A stretch of 64,000 bases of DNA from the NCBI RefSeq assembly GCF_015350905.1, contig NZ_JADKRZ010000006.1:124001-188000 (forward strand). Reading direction: 5' to 3'. Numbering within the stretch: position 1 is the stretch's first letter; each line of letters opens with the position of its first letter. The position numbers and the translations under genes were made by a program. Below, one piece after another: positions 27,280 to 35,939 of this stretch. The notes below the pieces were generated by a model. It worked only from the letters and a program-made list of their open reading frames with translations. It searched no databases and was not told where the DNA came from. The DNA comes from Curtobacterium sp. VKM Ac-2865 (GTDB lineage: Bacteria > Actinomycetota > Actinomycetes > Actinomycetales > Microbacteriaceae).

Positions 27280-28176
27280 ATGACGAACGACACCTGGTTC
27301 ATCCCGGCCGGCTCGCGACCTGAAGACGGCTGGACGGACGTCGTCGACGGCCGCATCGACGGCTGGGCGCACACGGGCCTGCGGACCGGTGCGCTGTCCG
27401 ACGGCGACGAGCTGCACCTGCCGTCCGACGCCGTCGAGCGCATCGTGGTGCCCCTCGCCGGCAGCTTCACCGTGACGTACGGCGACACGACGCAGCGTCT
27501 CGAGGGCCGCTCGAGCGTCTTCGACGGGCCGACCGACGTCCTGTACCTCGGGTCGGGGATCGCCGCGACGATCACCGGACGCGGCCGGTTCGCGGTCGCC
27601 GAGGCCCCGACGGACGAGCACAAGCCGTCGACCTACGTGCCCCGGCAGGACGTCCCCGTGGAGCTCCGCGGTGCCGGCCAGTCGAGCCGACAGGTGCACA
27701 ACTTCGGCACCCCGGCAGCGCTCGACGCCGTGAAGTTCATCGTGTGCGAGGTCATCACGCCCGCGGGCAACTGGTCGTCGTACCCGCCGCACAAGCACGA
27801 CACGCACCGTCCGGGGCAGGAGTCCGACCTCGAGGAGATCTACTACTACGAGTCCGCCGTGGCCCGCGGTGTCGACGCCCCCGAGTCGGCCGACCCGTTC
27901 GCGCTGCACCGCACGTACGCCTCGGACGACCGCCCGATCGACGAGTTCCGCCAGGTCCGCACCGGCGACGTCGCCCTGGTGCCGTACGGGTGGCACGGTC
28001 CGGCCGTCGCGGCGCCCGGCTACGACATGTACTACCTCAACGTGATGGCCGGGCCCGACCCGGAGCGCGTCTGGAACATCACCGACGACCCCGCCCACGG
28101 GTGGGTCCGCCAGGTGTGGGAGTCGGAGACGATCGACCCCCGACTGCCCTACACGCACGAGAAGGAGCCCGCGTGA
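27280..28176 (+). CDS. iolB: 5-deoxy-glucuronate isomerase
   Basis: A bicupin isomerase of 298 residues converting 5-deoxy-glucuronate to 2-deoxy-5-keto-D-gluconate. The C-terminal cupin carries the metal site: NWSSYPPHKHDTHRP provides the histidine pair, EEIYYY the glutamate, and PYGWHGP the last histidine. The N-terminal cupin lacks these ligands, as in known IolB proteins. Spaced 11 bp from iolA and overlapping iolD as GTGA. Confidence 0.95.
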   Translation: MTNDTWFIPAGSRPEDGWTDVVDGRIDGWAHTGLRTGALSDGDELHLPSDAVERIVVPLAGSFTVTYGDTTQRLEGRSSVFDGPTDVLYLGSGIAATITGRGRFAVAEAPTDEHKPSTYVPRQDVPVELRGAGQSSRQVHNFGTPAALDAVKFIVCEVITPAGNWSSYPPHKHDTHRPGQESDLEEIYYYESAVARGVDAPESADPFALHRTYASDDRPIDEFRQVRTGDVALVPYGWHGPAVAAPGYDMYYLNVMAGPDPERVWNITDDPAHGWVRQVWESETIDPRLPYTHEKEPA

Positions 28177-30077
28177 CCACCCCCACACGCCGCATGACCG
28201 TCGGCCAGGCACTCGTCGAGTTCCTGGCCAACCAGTGGACCGTCGACGGCGACGTCCGCGAGCGCACGATCCCGGGCATCTTCGGGATCTTCGGGCACGG
28301 CAACGTCGCCGGTCTCGGCCAGGCGATCAAGCAGCTGCACGTCGAGCAGCCCGGACTGCTGCCGTACCACCAGGCCCGCAACGAGCAGGCGATGGTGCAC
28401 CAGGCCGTCGGGTACGCACGGATGCACCGGCGACGCGCGACCTTCGCCGCGACCGCCTCGGTGGGCCCGGGCGCGGCCAACATGCTGACGGGTGCCGCGC
28501 TCGCCACGACCAACCGACTGCCCGCGCTGCTGCTGCCGTCGGACACCTTCGCCACGCGCACCACCGACCCGGTCCTGCAGCAGATCGAGATGCCGCACGA
28601 CACCTCGGTGCAGGTCACCGACGCGTTCCGTCCGCTGTCGCGCTTCTTCGACCGCGTCGAGCGTCCGGAGCAGCTCTTCTCGATCGCACTCGCCGCGATG
28701 CGGGTGCTCACCGACCCGGCCGAGACCGGTGCGGTCACGATCGCCCTGCCCGAGGACGTGCAGGCCGAGCAGCTCGACGTGCCCACCGCGTTCCTGGCGC
28801 CGCGGGAGTGGCACGTCCGCCGGCCCCTGCCCGAGCACGGACCGCTCGCCCGGGCCGTCGCCGCCATCCAGGCCGCCGAACGCCCGGTGATCGTCGCCGG
28901 TGGTGGGGTCCTGTACTCCGACGCGGCCGCCGAGCTGCGGGCCTTCGTCGAGGCCACGGGCATCCCCGTCGGCACCTCGCAGGCTGGTGGCGGCGCCCTG
29001 CCCTGGGACCACCCGCAGTACCTCGGCGGCATCGGCGCGACGGGCACGGCTGCCGCGAACGCGATCGCCGCGCAGGCCGACGTCGTGATCGGCATCGGTA
29101 CCCGGTACAGCGATTTCACGACGGCGTCCCGCACGGCCTTCCAGCACCCGGACGTCACCTTCGTCAACGTGAACGTCGCCGCGTTCGACGCCTACAAGCA
29201 CGGCAGTCAGCTGCCGCTCGTCGCTGACGCCCGGGAGGCCCTGGTCGCGCTGACGACGTCGCTCGCGTCGTACGCGGTCTCCGACGGCTACGCGGGCGAG
29301 ATCGAGGACCGCAAGCGGTCCTGGGACGCCCTGGTCGACGACGCGTTCGCGCCGACGGGTGCCGCGCTGCCCGGGCAGTCGGAGATCATCGGAGCCGTCC
29401 AGTCCGCCTCCGACCCCCGTGACGTCGTGATCCAGGCGGCCGGTTCGCTGCCCGGCGACCTGCACAAGCTCTGGCGGGTCCGCGACGAGCTCGGGTACCA
29501 CGTCGAGTACGCGTTCTCGTGCATGGGCTACGAGATCGCCGGCGGGCTCGGTGTCCGACGTGCGGCACCCGACCGCGACGCCATCGTCATGGTCGGCGAC
29601 GGCTCCTACCTGATGCTGCACACCGAACTCGTCACCGCGGTGGCCGAGGGCCTGAAGATCATCGTGGTGCTCATCCAGAACCACGGGTACGCGTCGATCG
29701 GGCACCTCTCCGAGACCGTCGGGTCGGAGCGCTACGGCACCCGGTACCGCTACCTCGACGACGCCACCCAGTCGTTCGACGACGGCGAGCCCTTGCCCGT
29801 CGACCTGGCGGCGAACGCCCGGTCCTACGGCGTCGACGTGATCGAGGTCGAGCCGGGGCCGGGCGCCATCGACGACCTGCGGGCAGCCGTGCGTCAGGCC
29901 AAGGCGAACGAGCACACGACGCTCATCCACGTGAACTCCGACCCGCTGGTCTACGCACCCGACGGCGACGGGTGGTGGGACGTCCCGGTCGCGCAGACCT
30001 CGACGCTCGAGAGCACCCGGGCCGCCCGCGCCGACTACGAGCAGCACCTCGCCGCGCAGCGACCCCTGCTCGGCTGA
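28173..30077 (+). CDS. iolD: 3D-(3,5/4)-trihydroxycyclohexane-1,2-dione acylhydrolase
   Basis: A thiamine-diphosphate enzyme of 634 residues that opens the ring of the diketone to give 5-deoxy-glucuronate. The activating glutamate lies in YHQARNEQAMVHQAVGYAR. The cofactor Mg2+ motif starts VGDGSYLMLHTELVTAV and ends in QNHGYASIG. The order of the PYR, central and PP domains is standard for the acetolactate synthase superfamily, and PGIFGIFGHGNVAG is typical of IolD. GTG start coupled to iolB by overlap. Confidence 0.95.
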   Translation: MTTPTRRMTVGQALVEFLANQWTVDGDVRERTIPGIFGIFGHGNVAGLGQAIKQLHVEQPGLLPYHQARNEQAMVHQAVGYARMHRRRATFAATASVGPGAANMLTGAALATTNRLPALLLPSDTFATRTTDPVLQQIEMPHDTSVQVTDAFRPLSRFFDRVERPEQLFSIALAAMRVLTDPAETGAVTIALPEDVQAEQLDVPTAFLAPREWHVRRPLPEHGPLARAVAAIQAAERPVIVAGGGVLYSDAAAELRAFVEATGIPVGTSQAGGGALPWDHPQYLGGIGATGTAAANAIAAQADVVIGIGTRYSDFTTASRTAFQHPDVTFVNVNVAAFDAYKHGSQLPLVADAREALVALTTSLASYAVSDGYAGEIEDRKRSWDALVDDAFAPTGAALPGQSEIIGAVQSASDPRDVVIQAAGSLPGDLHKLWRVRDELGYHVEYAFSCMGYEIAGGLGVRRAAPDRDAIVMVGDGSYLMLHTELVTAVAEGLKIIVVLIQNHGYASIGHLSETVGSERYGTRYRYLDDATQSFDDGEPLPVDLAANARSYGVDVIEVEPGPGAIDDLRAAVRQAKANEHTTLIHVNSDPLVYAPDGDGWWDVPVAQTSTLESTRAARADYEQHLAAQRPLLG

Positions 30078-30110
30078 CACCACCACGACACAGAGAGCGA
30101 CAGCGACGTC

Positions 30111-31046
30111 ATGACCGACACCGCCACCACCACCGGCACCCCGTCCTCGATCCGGATCGGCACCGCCCCCGACTCGTGGGGCGTGTGGTTCCCGGACGAC
30201 CCGGCCCAGGTGCCGTGGCAGCGCTTCCTCGACGAGGCGAGCGCGGCCGGGTACGAGTGGATCGAACTCGGCCCCTACGGCTACCTGCCCACCGACCCGG
30301 CGCAGCTGTCCGACGAGCTGGAGTCCCGCGGGCTCAAGCTGTCCGCCGGCACGGTCTTCACCGGGTTCCACAAGGGCGACGACCAGTTCCAGCGGGCGTG
30401 GGACCAGGCCGTCGCGGTCGCGGGGCTCGCGGCTGCGCTCGGCGCCGAGCACCTCGTGACGATCCCGGACCTGTGGCGGTCGGACGCCACCGCCGAGGTG
30501 CTCGAGGCCCGCACGCTGGACGACGAGCAGTGGCAGCGTCTGGGCAGGGGGCACGACCAGCTCGGCAAGGCGCTGCTCGAGGAGTTCGGTGTCCACCAGC
30601 AGTTCCACACGCACGCCGACAGCCACGTCGGCACGTACAAGGAGACCGTGCGCTTCCTCGAGGTCACGGACCCCGCCTACACGAACCTCTGCCTCGACAC
30701 CGGCCACTTCGCGTACTACGGCGGCGACTCCCTCAAGCTCATCGCCGAGCACCCCGAGCGCATCGGCTACCTGCACCTCAAGCAGGTCGACACCGACCTG
30801 CTGTTCGACGTGCTGAAGAACGACGTCCCCTTCGCCACCGCGGTCGCCCAGGGGATCATGACCGAGCCGCCGCGCGGCACGCCGGAGCTTGCACCGATCA
30901 TCGAGGCCGTGGCCCGGATCAACCCGGAGATCTTCGGCATCGTCGAGCAGGACATGTACGGCTGCTCCGTCGACGCCCCCGGCCCGATCGCCGAGCGCAC
31001 GTTCCAGCACATCCTCGGGTCCACGTCGGCCGCCCGGGCGTCCTGA
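30111..31046 (+). CDS. iolE: inosose dehydratase
   Basis: A TIM-barrel sugar isomerase/epimerase-fold enzyme of 311 residues that removes water from scyllo-inosose to form the trihydroxycyclohexanedione acted on by IolD. The opening IRIGTAPDSWGVWFPDDP is the family signature, and HTHADSHVGTY, LCLDTGHFAYYGG and YLHLKQVD contribute the metal-binding His, Asp and Glu residues. A 33-bp gap follows iolD, with AGAGAGCGACAGCG before the ATG giving a moderate ribosome site. Confidence 0.93.
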   Translation: MTDTATTTGTPSSIRIGTAPDSWGVWFPDDPAQVPWQRFLDEASAAGYEWIELGPYGYLPTDPAQLSDELESRGLKLSAGTVFTGFHKGDDQFQRAWDQAVAVAGLAAALGAEHLVTIPDLWRSDATAEVLEARTLDDEQWQRLGRGHDQLGKALLEEFGVHQQFHTHADSHVGTYKETVRFLEVTDPAYTNLCLDTGHFAYYGGDSLKLIAEHPERIGYLHLKQVDTDLLFDVLKNDVPFATAVAQGIMTEPPRGTPELAPIIEAVARINPEIFGIVEQDMYGCSVDAPGPIAERTFQHILGSTSAARAS

Positions 31047-31056
31047 GCGCCGTCCG

Positions 31057-31077
31057 CATCACCATCACCATCACCAC
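31057..31077. repeat. CATCAC microsatellite between iolE and iolG
   Basis: Three and a half copies of the 6-mer CATCAC lie in the 85-bp gap. It is not part of a supported reading frame and resembles simple-sequence slippage. Confidence 0.8.
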
Positions 31078-31131
31078 GCCGTCGCCCACGACGGCGGTCC
31101 GCGACACAGTCGTCCACCACAGGAGAACCAC

Positions 31132-32178
31132 ATGACCACCGGAAACCTCCGCGTCGCCGTCGTCGGCGCCGGCATGATGGGCGCTGACCACGTCCGCCGC
31201 ATCACCGCGAAGATCTCGAACGCCGACGTCGTCGCCGTCGTCGAGCCCGACCAGGCCCGCGCTGCCGCGGCTGCCGCGGTCGCGCCGGGTGCCGTCACCG
31301 CGGCGTCCTTCGACGAGGCGCTCGACCTGACCCCCATCGACGCCGTCGTCATCGCGACGCCCGGGTTCCTGCACGAGCCGATCCTGGTGACGGCCCTGGA
31401 GCGCGGCCTCACCGTGCTGTGCGAGAAGCCCCTCACGACGAGCGCCGAGGACTCGCTGCGGATCGTCGAGCTCGAGCAGACGAAGGCCGACCGACCGAAG
31501 ATCCAGGTCGGGTTCATGCGTCGCTTCGACACCGGCTACCAGGAGCTCAAGGCCCTGCGCGAGTCCGGGGCGAACGGCGCGCTGCTCGCGCTGCACCACG
31601 CGCACCGCAACCCGACGACGCCGCCGAACTTCAGCGAGTCGATGCTCATCCACGACTCGGTGATCCACGAGATCGACATCATCCCGTTCATCACCGGCGA
31701 GGCGATCACGAGCGTCGAGGTCAAGAAGCCCCGTCAGAACTCCCTCGCGCCCGCCGACCTGCCCGAGCCGCAGTTCGTGCTGTTCACGACGGAGTCCGGC
31801 ACCATGGCGATCGTCGAGATCAACGTCAACGCCCAGTTCGGCTACCAGGTCACCACCGACGCCGTGTTCGAGTCGGGCGTCGCGTACATCGGGCGCGAGA
31901 CCTCGCAGCTCGTCGTCTCCGGCGGCGTGTCCGGACAGGGCGTGACCCCGTCGTTCAAGGAGCGCTTCGCCGCCGCCTACGACGAAGAGGTCCAGCGCTG
32001 GGTCGACGCCGCACGGCTCGGCGGCATCGACGGCCCGAGCGCCTGGGACGGCTACACGGCGTCCGTCGTCGCCGAGGTCGCCGTCCGTGCCCAGCAGACC
32101 GGCGCGCACGAGCAGGTCGAGTACGCGGTCGCGAAGCCGGCGTTCTACGCCGATGCACCGGTGCCCGCGGAGGCGTAG
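31132..32178 (+). CDS. iolG: inositol 2-dehydrogenase
   Basis: A Gfo/Idh/MocA oxidoreductase of 348 residues, the first enzyme of the pathway, oxidising myo-inositol to scyllo-inosose with NAD+. The Rossmann motif VVGAGMMGADH is at 10-20, the catalytic Lys99 is in CEKPLTT, and the Asp175/His179 pair is in HDSVIHEIDIIPF, as in Bacillus IolG and the IdhA proteins of corynebacteria. AGGAGAACCAC lies just before the ATG. Substrate assignment rests on the operon and the motif set. Confidence 0.93.
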   Translation: MTTGNLRVAVVGAGMMGADHVRRITAKISNADVVAVVEPDQARAAAAAAVAPGAVTAASFDEALDLTPIDAVVIATPGFLHEPILVTALERGLTVLCEKPLTTSAEDSLRIVELEQTKADRPKIQVGFMRRFDTGYQELKALRESGANGALLALHHAHRNPTTPPNFSESMLIHDSVIHEIDIIPFITGEAITSVEVKKPRQNSLAPADLPEPQFVLFTTESGTMAIVEINVNAQFGYQVTTDAVFESGVAYIGRETSQLVVSGGVSGQGVTPSFKERFAAAYDEEVQRWVDAARLGGIDGPSAWDGYTASVVAEVAVRAQQTGAHEQVEYAVAKPAFYADAPVPAEA

Positions 32179-32181
32179 CCC

Positions 32182-33051
32182 GTGCCGAAGATCGCCCTCG
32201 ACCCCACACCGTTCCACCACGACCTCGAGCTGCTCGAGTTCCCGCAGAAGGTCGCCGACCTCGGGTACGAGTACCTCCAGCTCACCCCGCACCGCGACTT
32301 CATCCCGTTCTTCCGGCACCCGAAGGCCGACGACGACCTCGTCGACGCCTTCGCCGCGGCCTGCACGGATGCCGGGGTGCAGGTGGCGAGCGTCCTGCCG
32401 GTGCTCCGCTGGTCGGGCCCCGACCGCGAGACCCGCGAGACCGCCGTCAAGCAGTGGAAGCGCGTGATCGAGATCACCCAGCGCCTCGGGGTGGACACCA
32501 TCAACACGGAGTTCTCGGGGCGCCCCGAGCGCGCGGAGGAGTCCGAGGCGCAGTTCTACTGGGCGATGGAGGAACTGCTGCCGGTGATCGAGGCCGCCGA
32601 CCTGCGCGTCCTCATCGACCCGCACCCCGACGACTTCGTCGAGGACGGCCTCGAAGCCCTGCGGGTGATCCGCGGGCTCAACTCCAAGCACGTCGGCTTC
32701 GTCTACGTGGCGTGCCACACGTTCCACTACGGCGGGGACATGGACGCGGTCATCGACGCCGCGGGGGACTCCCTGCAGCTCGTACACGTCGCCGACGCCT
32801 ACGACCACCAGCGCTCGCACGGCCTCCGCTACATCACCAACCCGCCGGGCAACGCCGTCCGCGTCCACCAGCACCTGCCGGTGGGGCAGGGCGACGTCGA
32901 CTTCGACCGGTTCTGGGCAGCGCTCGACCGCGTCGGCTTCTCGGCGCGCGAGGACACCGTCGCGGTGTCGAGCGTCTTCGCCGAGGACGAGAACGCGGAC
33001 GAGGTCTCGCGCTTCCAGCTCGACACGATCACGAAGGGACTGCACCGATGA
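32182..33051 (+). CDS. iolH: IolH-like sugar phosphate isomerase/epimerase
   Basis: A 289-residue xylose isomerase-like TIM-barrel protein. Candidate metal ligands are in INTEFSGRP (Glu), LIDPHPDDF (Asp/His) and VYVACHTFHYGG (His). IolH proteins accompany inositol genes in many bacteria, but the reaction is not settled. The GTG start has GGAGG 9 nt upstream, 3 bp after the iolG stop, and the stop overlaps the transaldolase-family start as ATGA. Confidence 0.85.
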   Translation: MPKIALDPTPFHHDLELLEFPQKVADLGYEYLQLTPHRDFIPFFRHPKADDDLVDAFAAACTDAGVQVASVLPVLRWSGPDRETRETAVKQWKRVIEITQRLGVDTINTEFSGRPERAEESEAQFYWAMEELLPVIEAADLRVLIDPHPDDFVEDGLEALRVIRGLNSKHVGFVYVACHTFHYGGDMDAVIDAAGDSLQLVHVADAYDHQRSHGLRYITNPPGNAVRVHQHLPVGQGDVDFDRFWAALDRVGFSAREDTVAVSSVFAEDENADEVSRFQLDTITKGLHR

Positions 33052-34187
33052 CGACTGCACCGACCGACACCGCATCGACCACGAGCGAGCGCGCCGACCC
33101 GTCAACGGGGGCCGACACCCGCCCGGTCACCCTCCAGGCCGCCGAGCAGACCCCGACCGCCCTGTGGAACGACTCCGCAGACCCGCGGGAGCTCGCGACC
33201 GCCATCCACCTGTACGGCGCCGTCGGGGCGACGTGCAACCCGGTCATCGCGTACACCTGCATCCAGCAGGACCCGGAGACGTGGGTCCCGCGCATCCGCC
33301 AGATCGCCGCCGAGCACCCGACGGCGGGGGAGTCCTGGATCGGCTGGAAGGCCGTCGAGGAGCTCTCGATCGCCGCGGCCGCCCAGCTCCTGCCCGCGTT
33401 CGAGGCCTCCGGCGGACGCAACGGCCGGCTCAGCATGCAGACCGACCCGCGCTTCCACCGCGACCAGGACGCCCTCGTCGAGCAGGCCGTCCGGTTCTCG
33501 GGGCTCGCGCCGAACGTCATCGTGAAGATCCCCGCGACGAAGGTCGGGATCGCCGCGATCGAGGAAGCCGCCTACCGTGGCGTCTCCATCAACGCGACCG
33601 TGTCCTTCACCGTGCCGCAGGTCGTCGCCGTCGGCGAGGCCATCGAGCGCGCGCTCCACCGCCGTGCCGCGGACGGCCTGCCGGACCAGGAGTTCGGCCA
33701 CGTGGTCACCCTGATGGCCGGGCGCTTCGACGACTGGCTGAAGACCTCGGTCCAGCGCGACCACGTGATGATCGACCCCGGGTACCTCGAGTGGGCCGGC
33801 GTCGCCGCGGTGAAGAACGCCTACCGGGTCTTCCGACAGCGCGGGTTCCGCTCGCGGGTGCTCGTCGCGGCCTTCCGGAACGCCCTGCAGTGGTCGGAGT
33901 TCCAGGGCGGTGACCTGGTCGTGTCCCCACCGTTCCAGTGGTCGAAGGACATCAACGACAACGCGTTCCCCTTCCGCCCCGACGCCATCGACGACGAGGT
34001 CCCAGCCCACGTGCTCGACGCGCTCCGTGCGGCCACGCCGGAGTTCGCCCGCGGGTACGACGAGGACGGCATGACGATCGACGAGTTCGACCGCTTCGGT
34101 GCCACCGTCACGACCCTTCGCCAGTTCCTCGACGCCGACGCCAAGCTCGACGCCCTGGTCCGCGACATCATCGTCCCGGCCGTCTGA
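33048..34187 (+). CDS. transaldolase-family protein in the inositol operon
   Basis: A 379-residue TIM-barrel protein. LYGAVGATCNPVIAY is the transaldolase N-terminal signature, VIVKIPATKVGIAAIEEAAYRGVSIN supplies the likely Schiff-base Lys160, and GRFDDWL and AYRVFRQRGFRSRVLVAAFRNA follow the transaldolase order. The first 30 residues are Thr/Ser-rich and disordered. Classical inositol breakdown needs no transaldolase, so its substrate may be a triose or tetrose phosphate or a side product of the aldolase. It is coupled to iolH by ATGA and is within 6 bp of the next gene, so it is an integral operon member. Confidence 0.85.
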   Translation: MTTAPTDTASTTSERADPSTGADTRPVTLQAAEQTPTALWNDSADPRELATAIHLYGAVGATCNPVIAYTCIQQDPETWVPRIRQIAAEHPTAGESWIGWKAVEELSIAAAAQLLPAFEASGGRNGRLSMQTDPRFHRDQDALVEQAVRFSGLAPNVIVKIPATKVGIAAIEEAAYRGVSINATVSFTVPQVVAVGEAIERALHRRAADGLPDQEFGHVVTLMAGRFDDWLKTSVQRDHVMIDPGYLEWAGVAAVKNAYRVFRQRGFRSRVLVAAFRNALQWSEFQGGDLVVSPPFQWSKDINDNAFPFRPDAIDDEVPAHVLDALRAATPEFARGYDEDGMTIDEFDRFGATVTTLRQFLDADAKLDALVRDIIVPAV

Positions 34188-34192
34188 GCGCC

Positions 34193-35386
34193 ATGGACAC
34201 CATCGGCGTCGGACTGGTCTCCGTCGGGTGGATGGGACGGCTGCACTCGCGGGCCTACCGCGCGCTGCCCGACCACTTCCCGGAGCTCGGCGCGCAGCCT
34301 CGGCTCGTGGTCGCGGCGGACCCGATCCCCGAGGCCCGTGCGCAGGCCGTCGACCGTCTCGGGTACGAGCGCGCGGTCGCCGACTGGCACGAGGTCCTCG
34401 CGGACCCCGCGGTCGACGTCGTCTCGATCTGCTCGCCGAACTTCCTGCACCGTGAGATGGCCGTCGCCGCCGCACAGGCGGGCAAGCCGTTCTGGATCGA
34501 GAAGCCGATGGGCCGCTCCGCAGAGGACTCGCGCGGGATCCACGAGGCCGTCCAGCGCTCGGGCGTGATCACGAGCGTCGGCTTCAACTACCGGCACGCC
34601 CCCGCGATCGAACGCGCCCGCGAGCTGGTCCGGAGCGGTCGGCTCGGCCGGGTCACGACCGTGCGCGGGTCGTTCCTCGCCGACTACTCCGCCGACCCGG
34701 CTGCACCGCTGACCTGGCGGTTCGAGCGGGACCGAGCGGGGTCCGGTGTCCTCGGCGACCTGCTCTCCCACGGCCTCGACCTGGCGCAGTACCTGGTCGG
34801 GCGGATCGCCAGCGTCACCGCGCTCGCCGACACCGTGGTCACCGAGCGTCCCGTCCCCGGCTCCGGGATCGTGGACCGGAGCGCCGCGGCCACCGGTGCG
34901 CTGGGAGCCGTCGAGAACGAGGACTACGCCGCCCTGCTCCTCCGTTTCGACGGCGGCGCGGTCGGCACGATGGACTCGAGCCGGGTCATGCACGGACCCC
35001 ACGCCGAGTACACGATCGAGGTCTACGGCACCCGGGGCTCCGTGCGCTGGGACTTCCAGCGGATGAACGAGCTCCAGGTCGCGCTCGACGGGCACGAGGC
35101 CTCCGGCTACACGACCCACCACGTCGGCCCGGGGGACGGCGAGTTCGGCCGCTTCCAGCCGGGTGCGGGAACGGCCATGGGCTACGACGACCTGAAGACC
35201 ATCGAGGCCGCCCAGTTCGTCGCCAGTGTCCGTCGCGGAGAGCAGCTCGCGCCGTCCGTCGCCGACGGCCTGTCTGCCGCCTCCGTCGTCGAAGCCGCTG
35301 AGGCCTCCCTCGCCGACGGGGCCTGGCACGACGTCGCCCGCGTCGACGGACCGCTCACCGCCGACGCGGCGACCCCCGTGCTCTAG
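34193..35386 (+). CDS. second Gfo/Idh/MocA dehydrogenase of the inositol operon
   Basis: A 397-residue NAD(P)-dependent sugar dehydrogenase with Rossmann motif VGLVSVGWMGRLHSRAY (6-22) and WIEKPMG holding the Glu103-Lys104-Pro105 triad. A later GVLGDLLSHGLDLAQYLVG contains the Asp/His catalytic pair. It is about 50 residues longer than IolG and differs throughout, so it should act on a different polyol: scyllo-inositol, chiro-inositol or a glucoside are candidates. It ends the operon and is followed by a perfect hairpin. Confidence 0.88.
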   Translation: MDTIGVGLVSVGWMGRLHSRAYRALPDHFPELGAQPRLVVAADPIPEARAQAVDRLGYERAVADWHEVLADPAVDVVSICSPNFLHREMAVAAAQAGKPFWIEKPMGRSAEDSRGIHEAVQRSGVITSVGFNYRHAPAIERARELVRSGRLGRVTTVRGSFLADYSADPAAPLTWRFERDRAGSGVLGDLLSHGLDLAQYLVGRIASVTALADTVVTERPVPGSGIVDRSAAATGALGAVENEDYAALLLRFDGGAVGTMDSSRVMHGPHAEYTIEVYGTRGSVRWDFQRMNELQVALDGHEASGYTTHHVGPGDGEFGRFQPGAGTAMGYDDLKTIEAAQFVASVRRGEQLAPSVADGLSAASVVEAAEASLADGAWHDVARVDGPLTADAATPVL

Positions 35387-35395
35387 CCGGTCACC

Positions 35396-35447
35396 GAGAC
35401 GGACAGGAGGCTCGCTGCTAGCGGGCGCCGAGCCTCCTGTCCGTCTC
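35396..35447. terminator. terminator of the inositol operon
   Basis: A perfect 19-bp inverted repeat, left arm GAGACGGACAGGAGGCTCG, with a 14-nt loop, 10 bp after the last operon stop. It is the inositol-locus copy of the recurrent hairpin family and isolates the downstream tautomerase promoter. Confidence 0.88.
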
Positions 35448-35469
35448 TGGTTCCGTCCAGAGCCGTGGT

Positions 35470-35487
35470 ACTTTGTCAGGACAAAGT
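35470..35487. promoter_or_regulatory. operator ACTTTGTCAGGACAAAGT upstream of the tautomerase
   Basis: Perfect 8-bp arms around a 2-bp centre. The core TTGTC-N2-GACAA matches the sites at iolC and at the GntR gene. A TACTTT -10 candidate (35469-35474) is overlapped, so binding would block transcription. Confidence 0.7.
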
Positions 35488-35507
35488 CTCGACCAGCAGG
35501 AGGCACC

Positions 35508-35915
35508 ATGCCGCTCGTCCGTATCGACCTGGCCGCCGGGCGCAGCCCGGAAGCCGTCCGCGCCATCGCCGACGCGATCCACACCGCGATCGTCGACGTC
35601 TACGGCATCCCGCCGCGTGACCGGTTCCAGATCGTCACCGAGCACCCGGCGCAGCAGATCATCGCCGAGGACGCCGGGCTGGGGTTCGAGCGCACCGAGG
35701 GCGTCGTCATGATCCAGGTCTTCACGCAGCGCGGCCGGACCGAGGACGCCAAGACGACGCTCTACACGGCGATCCACGACCGGCTGGTGGCGGTCGGCGT
35801 CGCGACGGAGGACGTCTTCATCGGCTACGTCGAGAACGGGCCCGAGGACTGGTCGTTCGGCTTCGGTCGCGCCCAGTACGTCACGGGCGAACTCGGGGTG
35901 CCGTCGGCAGGGTAG
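35508..35915 (+). CDS. tautomerase family protein
   Basis: A 135-residue protein with Pro2 (MPLVRIDL), the catalytic general base of the 4-oxalocrotonate tautomerase superfamily, and a length typical of the longer cis-CaaD/MSAD-like or DUF1904-like members built from two beta-alpha-beta units. AGGAGG lies 7 nt before the ATG. Its promoter carries the same type of operator as iolC, so it may act on an inositol-derived keto/enol intermediate; that role is inference. Confidence 0.85.
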   Translation: MPLVRIDLAAGRSPEAVRAIADAIHTAIVDVYGIPPRDRFQIVTEHPAQQIIAEDAGLGFERTEGVVMIQVFTQRGRTEDAKTTLYTAIHDRLVAVGVATEDVFIGYVENGPEDWSFGFGRAQYVTGELGVPSAG

Positions 35916-35939
35916 GCAGGCGCAAAGGTCAGCCGGCGC

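Noticed and set aside
28149-31010. Long minus-strand open frame over iolD and iolE
   Set aside because: Same shadow effect; the plus-strand genes are clear homologues of IolD and IolE.
31057-31077. CATCAC run resembling a polyhistidine tag
   Set aside because: It is intergenic, in no supported frame, and best explained as a simple repeat.
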